Of a stretch of DNA of 64,000 nt, positions 53,754 through 63,350 are shown piece after piece. The notes beneath the pieces were generated by a model that did no database searches, was not told where the DNA came from, and was given only the letters and a program-made list of their open reading frames with translations. Position numbers and translations under genes: made by a program. Positions within the stretch are counted from its first letter, which is position 1, and the number at the start of each line of letters is the position of its first letter. The stretch comes from Xanthomonas arboricola (lineage in GTDB: Bacteria; Pseudomonadota; Gammaproteobacteria; Xanthomonadales; Xanthomonadaceae): NCBI RefSeq assembly GCF_002940665.1, contig NZ_MIGY01000002.1, forward strand, positions 434,001-498,000. The letters run 5' to 3'.

Positions 53754-53771
53754 TTTCACATAATTGTGAAA
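53754..53771. promoter_or_regulatory. Palindrome TTTCACA-TAAT-TGTGAAA
   Basis: Perfect 7-bp inverted repeat with a 4-base spacer in the 86-base gap between the jetD stop (53774) and the helicase start (53687). It could be an operator for the helicase-HEPN operon or a weak end-of-transcript hairpin for the jet operon. Confidence 0.5.
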
Positions 53772-53773
53772 GC

Positions 53774-54961
53774 TCAGCCCTCTTGCTCGGAAACCAGTTT
53801 GGCTTCCGCCAACTCCTGCGCAATGTCGTTCCAACCGGCCTCACTGGCGTATTTGACCATTCGATCCACGGTGCGCGTCGGCGCTGCCCGGCGCAGCGAA
53901 TCTGGAACATCCGCTGGACGCATCTTCCAAGGCCGCAGGACGTGACCGGTCTCGGCCGCACAACGACTCAGGAAGGCGGCGATGCGAAAACCTCCTTCGT
54001 CAACATCGCCCCAGTGCAACACCGAAGTTGAAACCGGGAGGTCGGAGAGCAGCCGGAGGTACATTGCCCGCCAGGCAGGGGAGGGCATCCCAGCGGTATA
54101 GAGACACAGCACGTCGGAGTCACAGTGCTGGCGCGCCCATACATGGAACGTGGTCTGGTTTTCGATGGTAAGAACTTGGCTGGGCATGGACCCGAGGCCA
54201 ACTACCGTGGACGGGGGCAAGGCGCCATAGGGGCAGTCCAGCGGGAACGCGCCACGTTCCCGGCGAACCACGATGTTGCCGGCCAGACGCGCTGGCTGCG
54301 GCTCGCGGTAGAGGCCGAGTTCTTGCAGAACCTCGGCTTCGGGGCGCGCATCGTCCTCGACGTTGCCTGCCAGCAGAACGTCTAGGCAAGGCACCAGGGA
54401 CTCGATGCGCTTGCTGTCTTTGAACAGGCGAGCGCTGGCGTCCCGCACGGGTGTTTCCGTGGCGCCGAGCGCTACCTGGGTCTGGCAGTAGGCGATGACG
54501 TCACAAGCCATGGCCCAGTTGGCGGCGACGTCAGGCCCAGTACCACGGACCTTCTTGAGCTTCTCCCAGTTGGACAGGATGTCGATCAAGACTGGGTGCT
54601 CGCAGAGACGCGCGGCGAGGACCTGTCTTGCCGACTGGACCCGCACTGCATGAGGCACTTTGCCCAAGATCGAGGCCAGCTTGACGACGTTGATCAGTTC
54701 GACGCGCTCGATGAGTCCTTGGGGGTCACGCTGAGGTCGCAGGACCGTGATGGCGCCCTCCGCTTGGGCGTAAGCCATCACCGCCTCGAAGTCCTCTTTG
54801 GCCTTTAGGCTGCGCAAATCACGGTACTCAGACAATGCAGATTCCGTCAGGGCAGGGCGCCGCACAGCGGTGCCGGCGTCATGCTTGTCGGCGGCCTTCA
54901 GCAGGCGCTCCAGCGCATTCCTGGCCAACTGATCCATCTCGACTTGGTCCTGGTGGCTCAT
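53774..54961 (-). CDS. jetD: Wadjet nuclease subunit JetD
   Basis: 395-aa protein of the DUF3322-DUF2220 type. The C-terminal TOPRIM-like part reads VLHWGDVDEGGFRIAAFL (about 313-330), with LCLYTAGMPSPAWRAMYLRL upstream, the TopoVI/Spo11-like metal site of JetD that cuts plasmid DNA. The N-terminal DUF3322-like part binds the complex. Its ATG overlaps the jetC stop by ATGA. Last gene of the operon. Confidence 0.9.
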   Translation of the reverse strand: MSHQDQVEMDQLARNALERLLKAADKHDAGTAVRRPALTESALSEYRDLRSLKAKEDFEAVMAYAQAEGAITVLRPQRDPQGLIERVELINVVKLASILGKVPHAVRVQSARQVLAARLCEHPVLIDILSNWEKLKKVRGTGPDVAANWAMACDVIAYCQTQVALGATETPVRDASARLFKDSKRIESLVPCLDVLLAGNVEDDARPEAEVLQELGLYREPQPARLAGNIVVRRERGAFPLDCPYGALPPSTVVGLGSMPSQVLTIENQTTFHVWARQHCDSDVLCLYTAGMPSPAWRAMYLRLLSDLPVSTSVLHWGDVDEGGFRIAAFLSRCAAETGHVLRPWKMRPADVPDSLRRAAPTRTVDRMVKYASEAGWNDIAQELAEAKLVSEQEG

Positions 54962-57900
54962 GTTGCGACGCCCTCGGCCGAGCCGGCCTGTGTTTGATAC
55001 TGCCTCCTGATCTCCGCTTCAATCAGTTCCGGATTGAATTCAGGCAGGTCTGCGCGGAACATCTCACGCATTTCTGGAGACACGTCGTGGCCCTCAAGTA
55101 CTACCACGTTGCTCTCCGCGTCACGCATGATGTCGTAATACCGATCAAGGAATGCGGTCAGGCTACCCAAGGCGTCCCCCGTGCTGGCCATAAAGACTTG
55201 TAGGCCCAGTTCCTCGAAGTAGCGCATGGTGGCCACGATATTCCTTGGATCCATCTTGATGAAAGCCTCGTCGATGACCAACAGCCGGATGCCTGTGTCG
55301 TCACCGCGCTCCAGCCGATAGGCCGACGACAACGCAGCTCCTGCAATCACGTACAGCGGCGCACGATGCTCGCCACCCGAGCCGGACCCGACGCGCTTGC
55401 TGAGCCAGCCGATGTGCTTGGTTGTACCGGTGGAGGCTTCTTCGCGAAGCACCTCGATGTCGAAGTCGAAGAATTCGCGATAGTCGTCTAGTGGAGACTT
55501 CACTGCGGCAGCGCCAGCGACCGTCTTCTCGCGCATCAACTCCTCGAATTCCTTGGGCAACTCCCCGGCACCGCCGAGCAAGTCCTCGGTCGGACCGTAC
55601 TGGGCGACGTCCTTGATGAACTTCAGCAGGACGGCGAATGCCGGCCGCACATGCGAGCGAAACTGGTAACGCTCGTTATTGGTGAACATCGGCGCCAGGC
55701 GCAATGCCTCGTTCATCCTGTTGATGGTGTCGCTCAACCACTCGAGGTGCTCGTGCAATGCAACTGCGACGTCGTTGCGGAAGGTGCTCTTGGCGGCGCT
55801 CAGGGCGTCTTCCATCCGGGCTTTGTTCTCGCGCAGGCCGGTCTCGTTCAGGACTACGACCCGCGCCTCCAGCCAGGCGCGGGCACTGCGCCAGTCGTCC
55901 TGGGTGCCAGCCGGCAGGAACTCGTTGTGCCTGACGAGGAAGGCCGACAGCTTCTGCATAGCGCTAGACCATTTCTGACGGGAGTCAGTCTCAGCGCGAT
56001 TGCTGCGGTGTTTGCAGTCGGCGACGATCCCACTGAAAGACAGACCTTGACGCGTCAAGAGCCTTTCCCATTGGTCCGATGCGTACTCGGCGTCGTAACC
56101 GTCGACCGCGCGTGCCGCTTCAGCGATCCCCTTTTGGGTAACGGCCCAGTCCTGCTTCTTCTTGGTGTCCTCGTTTTTTTGCCGGCATTCGGTCTCTGCG
56201 GCGCCGACAGCCTGAGCTGCTTTAAGCTGCTGTTCGCGCAATGCGTTCACTGCTGCGTCTGCCTCTTTGGCAGCTTGCACTAGTTGTCGGTACTCCTCGG
56301 TATCCAAGGCTTGCAAGCGCCGCGTCAGATCCGCCTCGTCGCGGGCCTCCTTGGAAATTCGGTCAAAGGCCTCGAGGATATCCTGTACCTTGTCCTGCTC
56401 TCCGCCTACGAACGGGCTAAGGTTGTTCAAGAGCTGCTTCAGTTTGCCATACTGGTCCTTGAGTTCATCAACTTCTACTTGGAGCTGGCGGGCGCGTTCA
56501 GCGATAGAGGTGCGTGTGGCTGTAGAAGTCGGGCCGATCTTGAAGAGGGCGGGGTCTGCCGGTTTCTTACGCACCATCTCGCCGTCTGCTAACAACATGC
56601 CGTCCTTGGTCATCGCGAAGCGATGGGCGAAGCATTCGTCCTCGGTTTCCGCCCGCTGTGTGTCGCCGAACTTGGATCGCAGGTAGTTAACCGCCGCGCT
56701 GCTGTTGCCGCTGATCAACTCTGCCACGGCTCCGCGCCTGGGGCTGCCGCGGCTGGAGAACTTGCTGGGCATTACGACCTTCGCCTCGTACACCCCAGCT
56801 TGGCGCGACACGCGGAATGCCTTGCGCTCGTCTTTCTCGTCAACCAGCAGCGCTTGCATGTTCGACGTACCCAAATAGGACTCGATGGCAGGTTGCCAGT
56901 CTGGGGCATCGACGCGTACTAGATCGCACACCGGGGTCGCATCTACGCCGGCGTTAGCCAACGCGCGTTTGAGCGCCGCAGCCGGCCCCTCTAAAGGCGG
57001 CTTGCCTTTGGCGATGCGTGCCTGGTTATCTCGTACGCCGGCAAGCTCGTTCTCGGCCGCCAACTGTGCGCGACCGACGACCTGCATCTCCTCGAAAACC
57101 TCGTTGCTCAGCAGCTTTGCCGCGCGCAACGCTTTGCGAACCGTCGACTCCACTGCATCGCGATCGTCGGCCTTGTTGTTCGCTAGCAGCGCATGGATGC
57201 CCTTGAACGCCTGAGTAGTAGCTTCGGCACTTTCGGCGACAAGCTTGCCTGGGATCTGTGCGTCGATGGCCTTACCAATGGCTTTGATGCTCCGGTGCAG
57301 ACCCATTCTTTGTTCGGTGAGCCGGTTCTGTATGCCGGAAAGGCTTTCACGTAGCAGCGCAGCGTCCGCGTGGGACGTGTGCTTGTCTCGGGCAGAGGCG
57401 CTATCGCGCGCGTGTTCCTCGGCAGCTTCGAGCTGGCGGTTCACTTCGTCCCGTCGGTCGTTGGCTGCTTCCAGTGCTGATGCCGCCCGGCTTTCAGCTT
57501 CCTCTGCGGCGGTCACCGCTTCGTTGGCGACCTCGAACTCGGCGGCTTGGGCCAAGGCAGCGAGTGAAACCGAGTGGACATTGCGTCGGTGTGCGTCGGC
57601 GAAATCCGTTTCGATTACCTCGGCCTCGTCGAGCTTGGCCTGTACGCTACGCACCAGAGCGGCCATCTCCTGGAAGGTGTGCAATACATCCTTGAAGCGT
57701 TTAATGTTGGTCGGCCGGGTCTCGAGCACCTGCTGGCGGACGATATCGTCGACGCTCTTGTCGAACTTCATGCGCAGCCCGAAGCGGAACGCTTGGCGAT
57801 AAGCGTCCAAGCGCGGCGCACCGCGTGCGCCCCTAAGCCGGAACAGCATCGCGTTGACGAAGCGCTCAGAATCGTAGAAGAGCACTTCCTCGCCGTGAGC

Positions 57901-58401
57901 ACGCTGCGAGAGCATCTGCCTGAAGCTCGCCCATGGCCGCGGCCGGTATTCGCCGTCGACGAGCTCCAGGTGGTCGTTGAGCGATAGGTCCACCGGTATG
58001 ATGTAGCGACCTTGCACGTCGGACTTCTCACGGTCCGCGCTCACGTAGATGCTCACACCCGTAGAGACAATCTCCTTGGTCGTGGTGTCTTCCCAGACCA
58101 GGGTGATGTAGGTGTTGGCATTGTCGCGCACGCGTGCATCCGGCGAGTCGCCATACTGTCCCAGACAATAGCTACGGATATTGCGGCTGTTGTGGTTGGA
58201 CTCGTCGGCCTGCGCATTAAAGGCGACACCTGCACTGCCACGGCTCTCGTTGGCCCCTAGCATGACGATCTGCACGGCATCTAAGAGAGAGGACTTGCCG
58301 CTGCCGTTCGCGCCAAAGATGCCGCAGTTCATGCCGACCTCGACGTCGCGCATCTCGTACAAGAAAAACTGAACCACTCGGATCCGGATCAGCTTCTTCA
58401 T
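54958..58401 (-). CDS. jetC: Wadjet SMC-like ATPase JetC
   Basis: 1147-aa SMC/MukB-like motor. N-terminal ATPase half MKKLIRIRVVQFFLYEMRDV with Walker A FGANGSGKSSL (29-39), two long coiled-coil arms with a hinge around the middle (DAPDWQPAIESYLGTSNMQA near 510-540) and C-terminal signature and Walker B LLVIDEAFIKMDPRNI (about 1040-1055). It extrudes DNA loops and senses small circles. Overlaps jetB and jetD by ATGA. An in-frame extension beyond 58401 runs over jetB and is not real. Confidence 0.93.
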   Translation of the reverse strand: MKKLIRIRVVQFFLYEMRDVEVGMNCGIFGANGSGKSSLLDAVQIVMLGANESRGSAGVAFNAQADESNHNSRNIRSYCLGQYGDSPDARVRDNANTYITLVWEDTTTKEIVSTGVSIYVSADREKSDVQGRYIIPVDLSLNDHLELVDGEYRPRPWASFRQMLSQRAHGEEVLFYDSERFVNAMLFRLRGARGAPRLDAYRQAFRFGLRMKFDKSVDDIVRQQVLETRPTNIKRFKDVLHTFQEMAALVRSVQAKLDEAEVIETDFADAHRRNVHSVSLAALAQAAEFEVANEAVTAAEEAESRAASALEAANDRRDEVNRQLEAAEEHARDSASARDKHTSHADAALLRESLSGIQNRLTEQRMGLHRSIKAIGKAIDAQIPGKLVAESAEATTQAFKGIHALLANNKADDRDAVESTVRKALRAAKLLSNEVFEEMQVVGRAQLAAENELAGVRDNQARIAKGKPPLEGPAAALKRALANAGVDATPVCDLVRVDAPDWQPAIESYLGTSNMQALLVDEKDERKAFRVSRQAGVYEAKVVMPSKFSSRGSPRRGAVAELISGNSSAAVNYLRSKFGDTQRAETEDECFAHRFAMTKDGMLLADGEMVRKKPADPALFKIGPTSTATRTSIAERARQLQVEVDELKDQYGKLKQLLNNLSPFVGGEQDKVQDILEAFDRISKEARDEADLTRRLQALDTEEYRQLVQAAKEADAAVNALREQQLKAAQAVGAAETECRQKNEDTKKKQDWAVTQKGIAEAARAVDGYDAEYASDQWERLLTRQGLSFSGIVADCKHRSNRAETDSRQKWSSAMQKLSAFLVRHNEFLPAGTQDDWRSARAWLEARVVVLNETGLRENKARMEDALSAAKSTFRNDVAVALHEHLEWLSDTINRMNEALRLAPMFTNNERYQFRSHVRPAFAVLLKFIKDVAQYGPTEDLLGGAGELPKEFEELMREKTVAGAAAVKSPLDDYREFFDFDIEVLREEASTGTTKHIGWLSKRVGSGSGGEHRAPLYVIAGAALSSAYRLERGDDTGIRLLVIDEAFIKMDPRNIVATMRYFEELGLQVFMASTGDALGSLTAFLDRYYDIMRDAESNVVVLEGHDVSPEMREMFRADLPEFNPELIEAEIRRQYQTQAGSAEGVAT

Positions 58402-59060
58402 ACGGCACCGCCTTCTTCCGTGATGGATGCAATGGCACGGTCCGCGTCGCCAACCTCGACGTCCGTGTTGTTGAAAAGGGCGATGCGCGCCAACGCCGCC
58501 TCTCCTAGAACCTCGGCGATACCGGGACGGATGATGACTACGTAAGGTTGATCCGCGCTCTGCCCGAACTGATTGCTGTCCTCGTCCGACACCCGGGCGA
58601 GGCCCCAGCGCCGCATCCACTGCATCAACGCGATGAGCTTGCCGCCGGAGGCCAACTCGCGACCACCCGTCGTCTGCTTGTACTTGACCTCCAGCGTGAC
58701 CAGGTCGCAGACCACCTCGCCATTCTCGTCATGGTGCCCGGAGCGGGTTTCCTCGTCGAAGATCTTGCGCAGCACTAGTGCGAGCAGCGTCTGGTCCACG
58801 GTGACCGGCGACGTCCTGGCGTGTTTGGGAATCGCGCAGGCATAGCGCAGCTGAGTGTTGACACGCACGATGTAGCCCAGCGGTTCCAAGGCCCGCTTGA
58901 ACTCGCGCTCGAAGTCGCGGATCAGCCCGTAGGCCACCTTACTGCCACGATCCGCGGCGTATAGGACTTGCTCGGTGACGAGCCGATTCGCTGCCGCCTC
59001 GAAATCATCCTCCGTTACCACATTCTTGGTGGCCTCAGCCGCATCCGTCCAGAAACTCAT
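58398..59060 (-). CDS. jetB: Wadjet subunit JetB (DUF4194)
   Basis: 220-aa winged-helix protein resembling MukE. VLYAADRGSKVAYGLIRDFE, EPLGYIVRVNTQLRYA and TLLALVLRKIFDEE are DUF4194 motifs. It links JetC to JetA. Starts at 59060, overlapping the jetA stop. Confidence 0.88.
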   Translation of the reverse strand: MSFWTDAAEATKNVVTEDDFEAAANRLVTEQVLYAADRGSKVAYGLIRDFEREFKRALEPLGYIVRVNTQLRYACAIPKHARTSPVTVDQTLLALVLRKIFDEETRSGHHDENGEVVCDLVTLEVKYKQTTGGRELASGGKLIALMQWMRRWGLARVSDEDSNQFGQSADQPYVVIIRPGIAEVLGEAALARIALFNNTDVEVGDADRAIASITEEGGAV

Positions 59061-60550
59061 TGGCTTCCTCCCTTGACTGGCTTGGTTGTCCTTGCGATCG
59101 TGAAGGGCAGATGAGAGATGCCTTGGCTCTGGACCTCTTCGCCTTCCATCCGGACCGTGGTAAATCCGCTGCTCATCGCTCGTGCGTTGGCACGCAGCAG
59201 CTTGCTGGACGTCGCGTTTGCAGCGGCGATCGTGCATAAAACCTGCAGCGCTCGGACGGACTCAATGCTGTCTACTTGGAGGAAGGAGCTTGGCACCGCA
59301 TCAGCCTCGCCAAGCTGCTGACGCACGAAGGTCGCGAGCTTTGGCAGCGACATAGTGCGCCGGTCCCGAGCCATCAAAGCCAGACGAGCCCTGGCTTCCT
59401 GCTCTGGGGACATGACTTGCTTGCGCAGTCCGCTAGGCGGCGGGCGCTTTGTCTCGACGCGGGGCGAGGCGAGGCGCTCACCGCCGATACAGTCACCGGG
59501 TGCAAACGGTACCAGCGCAGCCGCCTTGCTGCCGTGCTTTACGACGGCGTCGATGGCTTGGCCGATCAACTCGTCCAGGGGGCGGGCGGCCCGAAGCCGG
59601 TAGTCTAGGTAGGCCAGCGCCAGCTTGTTGGCGCGCCGGATTTCGTCGTCCAGCCGGTCTAGGTACTCGTCGATTCGGCGCAGATCCTCCACCTTCTGTA
59701 TGTCGCGCTCGAACATGGCTTCGGCACGGGTAGGGTCGCGGCCGGCCTGCTTCTCTAGGTACCACTGGATCAGCCGAGCGCGCAGGTCTTGCGTCTGCTG
59801 GACATGGGCCACCAAGCGCAGGATCTCCTGGCGTCGGGCCAGGGGGTGCTCGCGCGTGCGTAGTTCCTTGTAGTCGCCGATGAACATGCGCTCGACGTAG
59901 TCATCGAAGAAGCGGCGTACGAACTCCCCGGTGGCGTCTACGCGGCCGATCTCCAACATCAGATCGCGCACATTGGTGCCGGCGATGCGGACATGCTCAA
60001 GTAGAGCGCGCGATTGCCGAGCCGCCTCCTGTAGCGAGGCGCCGTCCGTGCTCGTGTCCAGGAGCAGCTTCAGGTTGGCCTCGATGCTGCGGATCTTGCC
60101 GGAGACGAATTCCGGGCCTGTATGGGCGAACTCGACGAGGCGGTTCATGAAGTGGGCGACGGCGGGTGCCATCGTTACCATCTCGCGCACGCCGACCCGG
60201 TCCACGCGTATCCATCCCGATTCACGAAGGCGGTTGAAGACCATGATGGCCCGTATCGCCAGCGGGGTGGCTGGCGTCACGTCATCGCTCTCCGGCGTCC
60301 AGTCCTGATATTGGAGCTCTTCGGCGATATCGGCCGTGATTTCGCGCATCAGGAAGCCGGTGCTAGGCGGCAGAGGGGCTTCAGGTCCAAAGCGTTTGGC
60401 GTGCAGTACACACAGCAGCGACCAGTACTGGAAGCGGTTGGCCGAGGCCAGCGGCGCGAAAAGGCGGTCGGGCAAGCGTTTGAAGAGCGGCGGATAGCGC
60501 TCAGCCGCCTTTTCTTGGCGAATTTGGTCAGTCAGGTCATGAATAGCCAT
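59057..60550 (-). CDS. jetA: Wadjet kleisin-like subunit JetA
   Basis: 497-aa protein resembling MukF/kleisin. LFKRLPDRLFAPLASANRFQ begins the winged-helix part; long helices follow (FDDYVERMFIGDYKELRTRE, then EHPLARRQEILRLVAHVQQT). It has no catalytic motif. ATG 60550 is preferred over GTG 60559 because GAGGAG lies at the right distance. Its start overlaps the stop of the WYL regulator by 19 bases, so the whole operon wyl-jetA-B-C-D is co-translated. Confidence 0.88.
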   Translation of the reverse strand: MAIHDLTDQIRQEKAAERYPPLFKRLPDRLFAPLASANRFQYWSLLCVLHAKRFGPEAPLPPSTGFLMREITADIAEELQYQDWTPESDDVTPATPLAIRAIMVFNRLRESGWIRVDRVGVREMVTMAPAVAHFMNRLVEFAHTGPEFVSGKIRSIEANLKLLLDTSTDGASLQEAARQSRALLEHVRIAGTNVRDLMLEIGRVDATGEFVRRFFDDYVERMFIGDYKELRTREHPLARRQEILRLVAHVQQTQDLRARLIQWYLEKQAGRDPTRAEAMFERDIQKVEDLRRIDEYLDRLDDEIRRANKLALAYLDYRLRAARPLDELIGQAIDAVVKHGSKAAALVPFAPGDCIGGERLASPRVETKRPPPSGLRKQVMSPEQEARARLALMARDRRTMSLPKLATFVRQQLGEADAVPSSFLQVDSIESVRALQVLCTIAAANATSSKLLRANARAMSSGFTTVRMEGEEVQSQGISHLPFTIARTTKPVKGGSQ

Positions 60551-61365
60551 TGCCGACACTCCTCAGTGTTCTCAACTGCTAACTGGTAGTCAGGGGGAAC
60601 CTGTCGATCCACGTCCGTCGCCGCCATGAGCTCCTGCACCATGTAGTTCAAGAGGGCGGCCCTGCAACTTTCAACGCGTGCTGAGGCCCCGTTGAAGTAT
60701 TCGCTTCTAACGACCTGTTGCTGTGCGGCGCTGAGTCTGGGGTGCGCGATGAGCCTGACTCGAAGAACGGTGGACCAGGCATCGTCAGCGGCGATGTCCA
60801 CCTCGCTGGATTCCGACAGCAACTGAACCTTGCTCATGCGCCCCAGCACAAAATCGCGAAAGGCCTGCCGCTGCAGGCAGTAACCTCGGGCATGCCATCG
60901 CCGGCCGGCCCTCAACAGGCTGTGTGGCTCGATGGTCCGCTCGTGCAGCTCCGGATTGCTCATGGAGCAGTAGAGGAATTTCACGCGCAGGCGATCGGTG
61001 ATCGCCAGATTCAGTCGGGAGAAGGTGCGCGGTGAAGTACGGGCGAAATCCCAGGAGATGGAAAGCGGTCTGCCGGGCGTGTCCGGCGCATAGGGGACCA
61101 GCATGGCGCTAACGACGCTGCTTTGCGAAACCCTCTCAGCCCGTTCGGCATCCGAGTAGGCCTTGGAAGTGGCCAGGTTTGCCTTGAGTTTGCTGTCCCA
61201 GACCACCCAATCAGGAAAGGACTCCCGGAAGTCCCGCAGCCACTCGCTGGCCCGGACGGGGCTCAGATCATATTCGTCAATGAGCCGGCCACGGCTGACC
61301 CGGCCTTCCCAAAGAAGGATACGGCCCACTCTGGCATCTCTTTCCTGACGGCCCTCAATAGACAT
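60532..61365 (-). CDS. WYL-domain regulator of the Wadjet operon
   Basis: 277-aa regulator. N-terminal winged helix (RVGRILLWEGRVSRGRLIDE, YDLSPVRASEWLRDFRE), then a WYL-like domain with IEPHSLLRAGRRWHARGYCL and RDFVLGRMSKVQLL, and a WCX-type C-terminus. WYL regulators repress defence islands in several phage-defence loci. ATG 61365 gives the family N-terminus; the frame upstream runs through the operator. A large inverted repeat at 61392-61438 lies just upstream. Confidence 0.88.
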   Translation of the reverse strand: MSIEGRQERDARVGRILLWEGRVSRGRLIDEYDLSPVRASEWLRDFRESFPDWVVWDSKLKANLATSKAYSDAERAERVSQSSVVSAMLVPYAPDTPGRPLSISWDFARTSPRTFSRLNLAITDRLRVKFLYCSMSNPELHERTIEPHSLLRAGRRWHARGYCLQRQAFRDFVLGRMSKVQLLSESSEVDIAADDAWSTVLRVRLIAHPRLSAAQQQVVRSEYFNGASARVESCRAALLNYMVQELMAATDVDRQVPPDYQLAVENTEECRQWLFMT

Positions 61366-61391
61366 GACGATCTTCGCCTCGTGATGGTTGT

Positions 61392-61438
61392 CATGATGAT
61401 ATGGAAAAACATATGATATGTAAATCCGTATCATCATG
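61392..61438. promoter_or_regulatory. Operator of the WYL-Wadjet operon
   Basis: Arms CATGATGATATGG (61392-61404) and CCGTATCATCATG (61426-61438) match at 12 of 13 positions around a 21-base AT-rich centre containing CATATGATATG. It sits 27-73 bases upstream of the WYL start at 61365. A binding site for the WYL dimer is the natural reading; the promoter must overlap it. Confidence 0.65.
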
Positions 61439-61758
61439 TCGCAGCGAACAGCGACACCTGCCCCTATATGTGCTGAAGTGCCAGCCGACTTCCCGTAGGG
61501 CTTATCAGCGCTGGTCGCCGAATCCATCATGGGTGGCTTGACCAGGCCGCAAAAGCATCTGGCGGGAGGTGCCGTAAGCGGAGGAACCTAGGTCGTTCCC
61601 AGGCGGGTCAATGGCACGTTAAGATGCACCCTGATTGACGATAGGCTCGGAAGTGTCGTCGCCCCGCAAATCGCTCCATCTCCCGCGTCAGCGAAAGATG
61701 TGCGTTTCTGACGGTAAGAGCGACGGTAGAGGCCCATGTCGATCACTGAAAATCCCTT
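61439..61758. other. Right-end region of the element without genes
   Basis: 320 bases between the WYL operator and the terminal hairpin. Two direct repeats GACGGTA (61710-61716 and 61722-61728), 12 bases apart, could be integrase or excisionase arm sites. No convincing gene or terminator was seen; the 119-codon minus-strand frame crossing here (61588-61947) runs through the junction. Confidence 0.4.
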
Positions 61759-61782
61759 AAGCCACGCGGGTCTGCGTGGCTT
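61759..61782. repeat. Stem-loop next to attR
   Basis: AAGCCACGC-GGGTCT-GCGTGGCTT, a perfect 9-bp inverted repeat with a 6-base loop, ends eight bases before the guaA-like core. No T-run. It may be the element's own transcription barrier or a recombination accessory site. Confidence 0.6.
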
Positions 61783-61789
61783 GTTGATG

Positions 61790-61804
61790 ATCGAGTGGGA
61801 GTGA
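61790..61804 (+). other. attR: Putative attR: duplicated 3' end of guaA
   Basis: The 15 bases ATCGAGTGGGAGTGA read I-E-W-E-stop, identical to the C-terminus of GMP synthase (GuaA ends PATIEWE in E. coli), but no guaA reading frame precedes them. The guaA 3' end is an established integration site for islands with tyrosine integrases, and the change from element to chromosomal genes occurs here. attL would lie left of the window beside the complete guaA. Confidence 0.75.
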
Positions 61805-61968
61805 GTTGAACGACAACGGCGCCGCAAGGCGCTGTTGATGCAGGAGTGGTGCATTTCGGTGACGTTGAACGAGCCGCACGCTTCCTGCAGTACCAGCGCC
61901 TCGCGTTCGCGCAGCGCGTCGGTTGGCGAACGGAGTTCAGCGGACATGGCCTCGCTCCTTGCATCGCG

Positions 61969-63315
61969 TCAATGCAGCGCGATATCCCACAGCAGCTTCA
62001 GGTTCAAGCCGACGATCACCGCCGCGATGACCCAGGCGATGCGCACCAGCCATGGCGGTGCCACCAGTGCACCCATCAAGTCGCGATCCGACACGAAGCG
62101 CACCAACGGGATTACCGCAAACGGCAACTGCATCGACAGCACCACCTGGCTCAGTACCAGCAGCCGCGCGGTACCGGCCTCGCCATACAGCCCGGTCACG
62201 ATCACCACCGGCACGATCGCGATGCCGCGCGTCAGCAGACGGCGCAGCCACGGCGGCAGCCGCAGCTGCAGAAAGCCTTCCATCACGATCTGCCCGGCCA
62301 GCGTGGCAGTGACGGTGGAATTGATGCCGGAGGCCAGCAGCGCCACCGCAAACAACGTCGAGGCCAGGCCCACGCCCAGCATCGGTGCGAGCAGGGCATG
62401 GGCCTGTTCGATTTCCTGCACATCGGTGCGGCCCTGCGCATGGAACACTGCCGCCGCCAGGATCAGGATCGAGGCGTTGATGAACAGCGCGAACATCAAC
62501 GCCGCGGTGCTGTCGGTCACCGCCCAGCGCAGTGCCGACCTGCGGCCCACATCGGTGCGGGCGTACGCACGTGTCTGCACGATCGACGAATGCAGGTACA
62601 GGTTATGCGGCATCACCGTCGCACCGATGATGCCGATCGCCAGATACAGCGCATGCGGGTCGGTGACCACCTGCGCACGCGGAATGAAGCCGCCCAGCAC
62701 GGCTGCGATCGGCGGTGCCGCCAGCGCGATCTGGATGCCGAAGCACACGGAGATGATCAACAGCAGTGCGATTACGAACGCTTCCAGCGCGCGGAAGCCG
62801 CGGTTCATCAGCAACAGCACCAGCACCACATCCACCGCGGTGATGATGGCGCCCATGGTCAGCGGAATGCCGAACAACAGCTTCAATGCGATGGCGGTGC
62901 CGATCACTTCGGCCAGATCGCAGGCGATGATGGCCAGTTCGCAGATGCCCCACAGCGCCCGGTTCACCCCGCGCGGGTAACGTGCCTGGCAGGCCTGTGC
63001 CAGGTCCAGCCCGGTCGCGATGCCCAGCCGCGCCGACAGGCTCTGCAGCACGATCGCCATCAGGTTGGACAGCAGGATCACCGACAGCAGCAGATAGCCG
63101 AACTGCGAGCCGCCGGCCAGGTCCGTGGCCCAGTTGCCCGGGTCCATGTACCCGACCGACACCATGTAGCCCGGACCCAGAAACGCCAGCAGCCGGAACC
63201 ACCAGGGGCCGCCCTTGGGCACGGCGATGCTGGCGTGGTGATCGCCCAGCCCGCCAATGGCCGCGGCCGGCGAGGGGAGGGGCGAGGCTGCGTGAGGATG
63301 GAAATCGACGGACAT
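61969..63315 (-). CDS. mntH: Nramp-family manganese/iron transporter MntH
   Basis: 448-aa inner-membrane H+/Mn2+ symporter. The TM1 metal-binding motif DPGN occurs in [11 protein letters not shown], and the TM6 site appears as [10 protein letters not shown]; eleven hydrophobic segments are visible. ATG 63315 is preferred to 63357, which would place the start inside the operator. Divergent from mntR. Chromosomal gene to the right of the element; its 3' end is 165 bases from attR. Confidence 0.93.
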   Translation of the reverse strand: MSVDFHPHAASPLPSPAAAIGGLGDHHASIAVPKGGPWWFRLLAFLGPGYMVSVGYMDPGNWATDLAGGSQFGYLLLSVILLSNLMAIVLQSLSARLGIATGLDLAQACQARYPRGVNRALWGICELAIIACDLAEVIGTAIALKLLFGIPLTMGAIITAVDVVLVLLLMNRGFRALEAFVIALLLIISVCFGIQIALAAPPIAAVLGGFIPRAQVVTDPHALYLAIGIIGATVMPHNLYLHSSIVQTRAYARTDVGRRSALRWAVTDSTAALMFALFINASILILAAAVFHAQGRTDVQEIEQAHALLAPMLGVGLASTLFAVALLASGINSTVTATLAGQIVMEGFLQLRLPPWLRRLLTRGIAIVPVVIVTGLYGEAGTARLLVLSQVVLSMQLPFAVIPLVRFVSDRDLMGALVAPPWLVRIAWVIAAVIVGLNLKLLWDIALH

Positions 63316-63350
63316 GCGGAAGCAGGCTGGCTGAGGTTCGTACCGATGAT

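Noticed and set aside
61588-61947. 119-codon minus-strand frame downstream of mntH with a fair ribosome binding site (GGAGCGAGG)
   Set aside because: Runs across attR into element DNA, so at most a truncated chromosomal gene; sequence not recognised. Kept out of the gene list.
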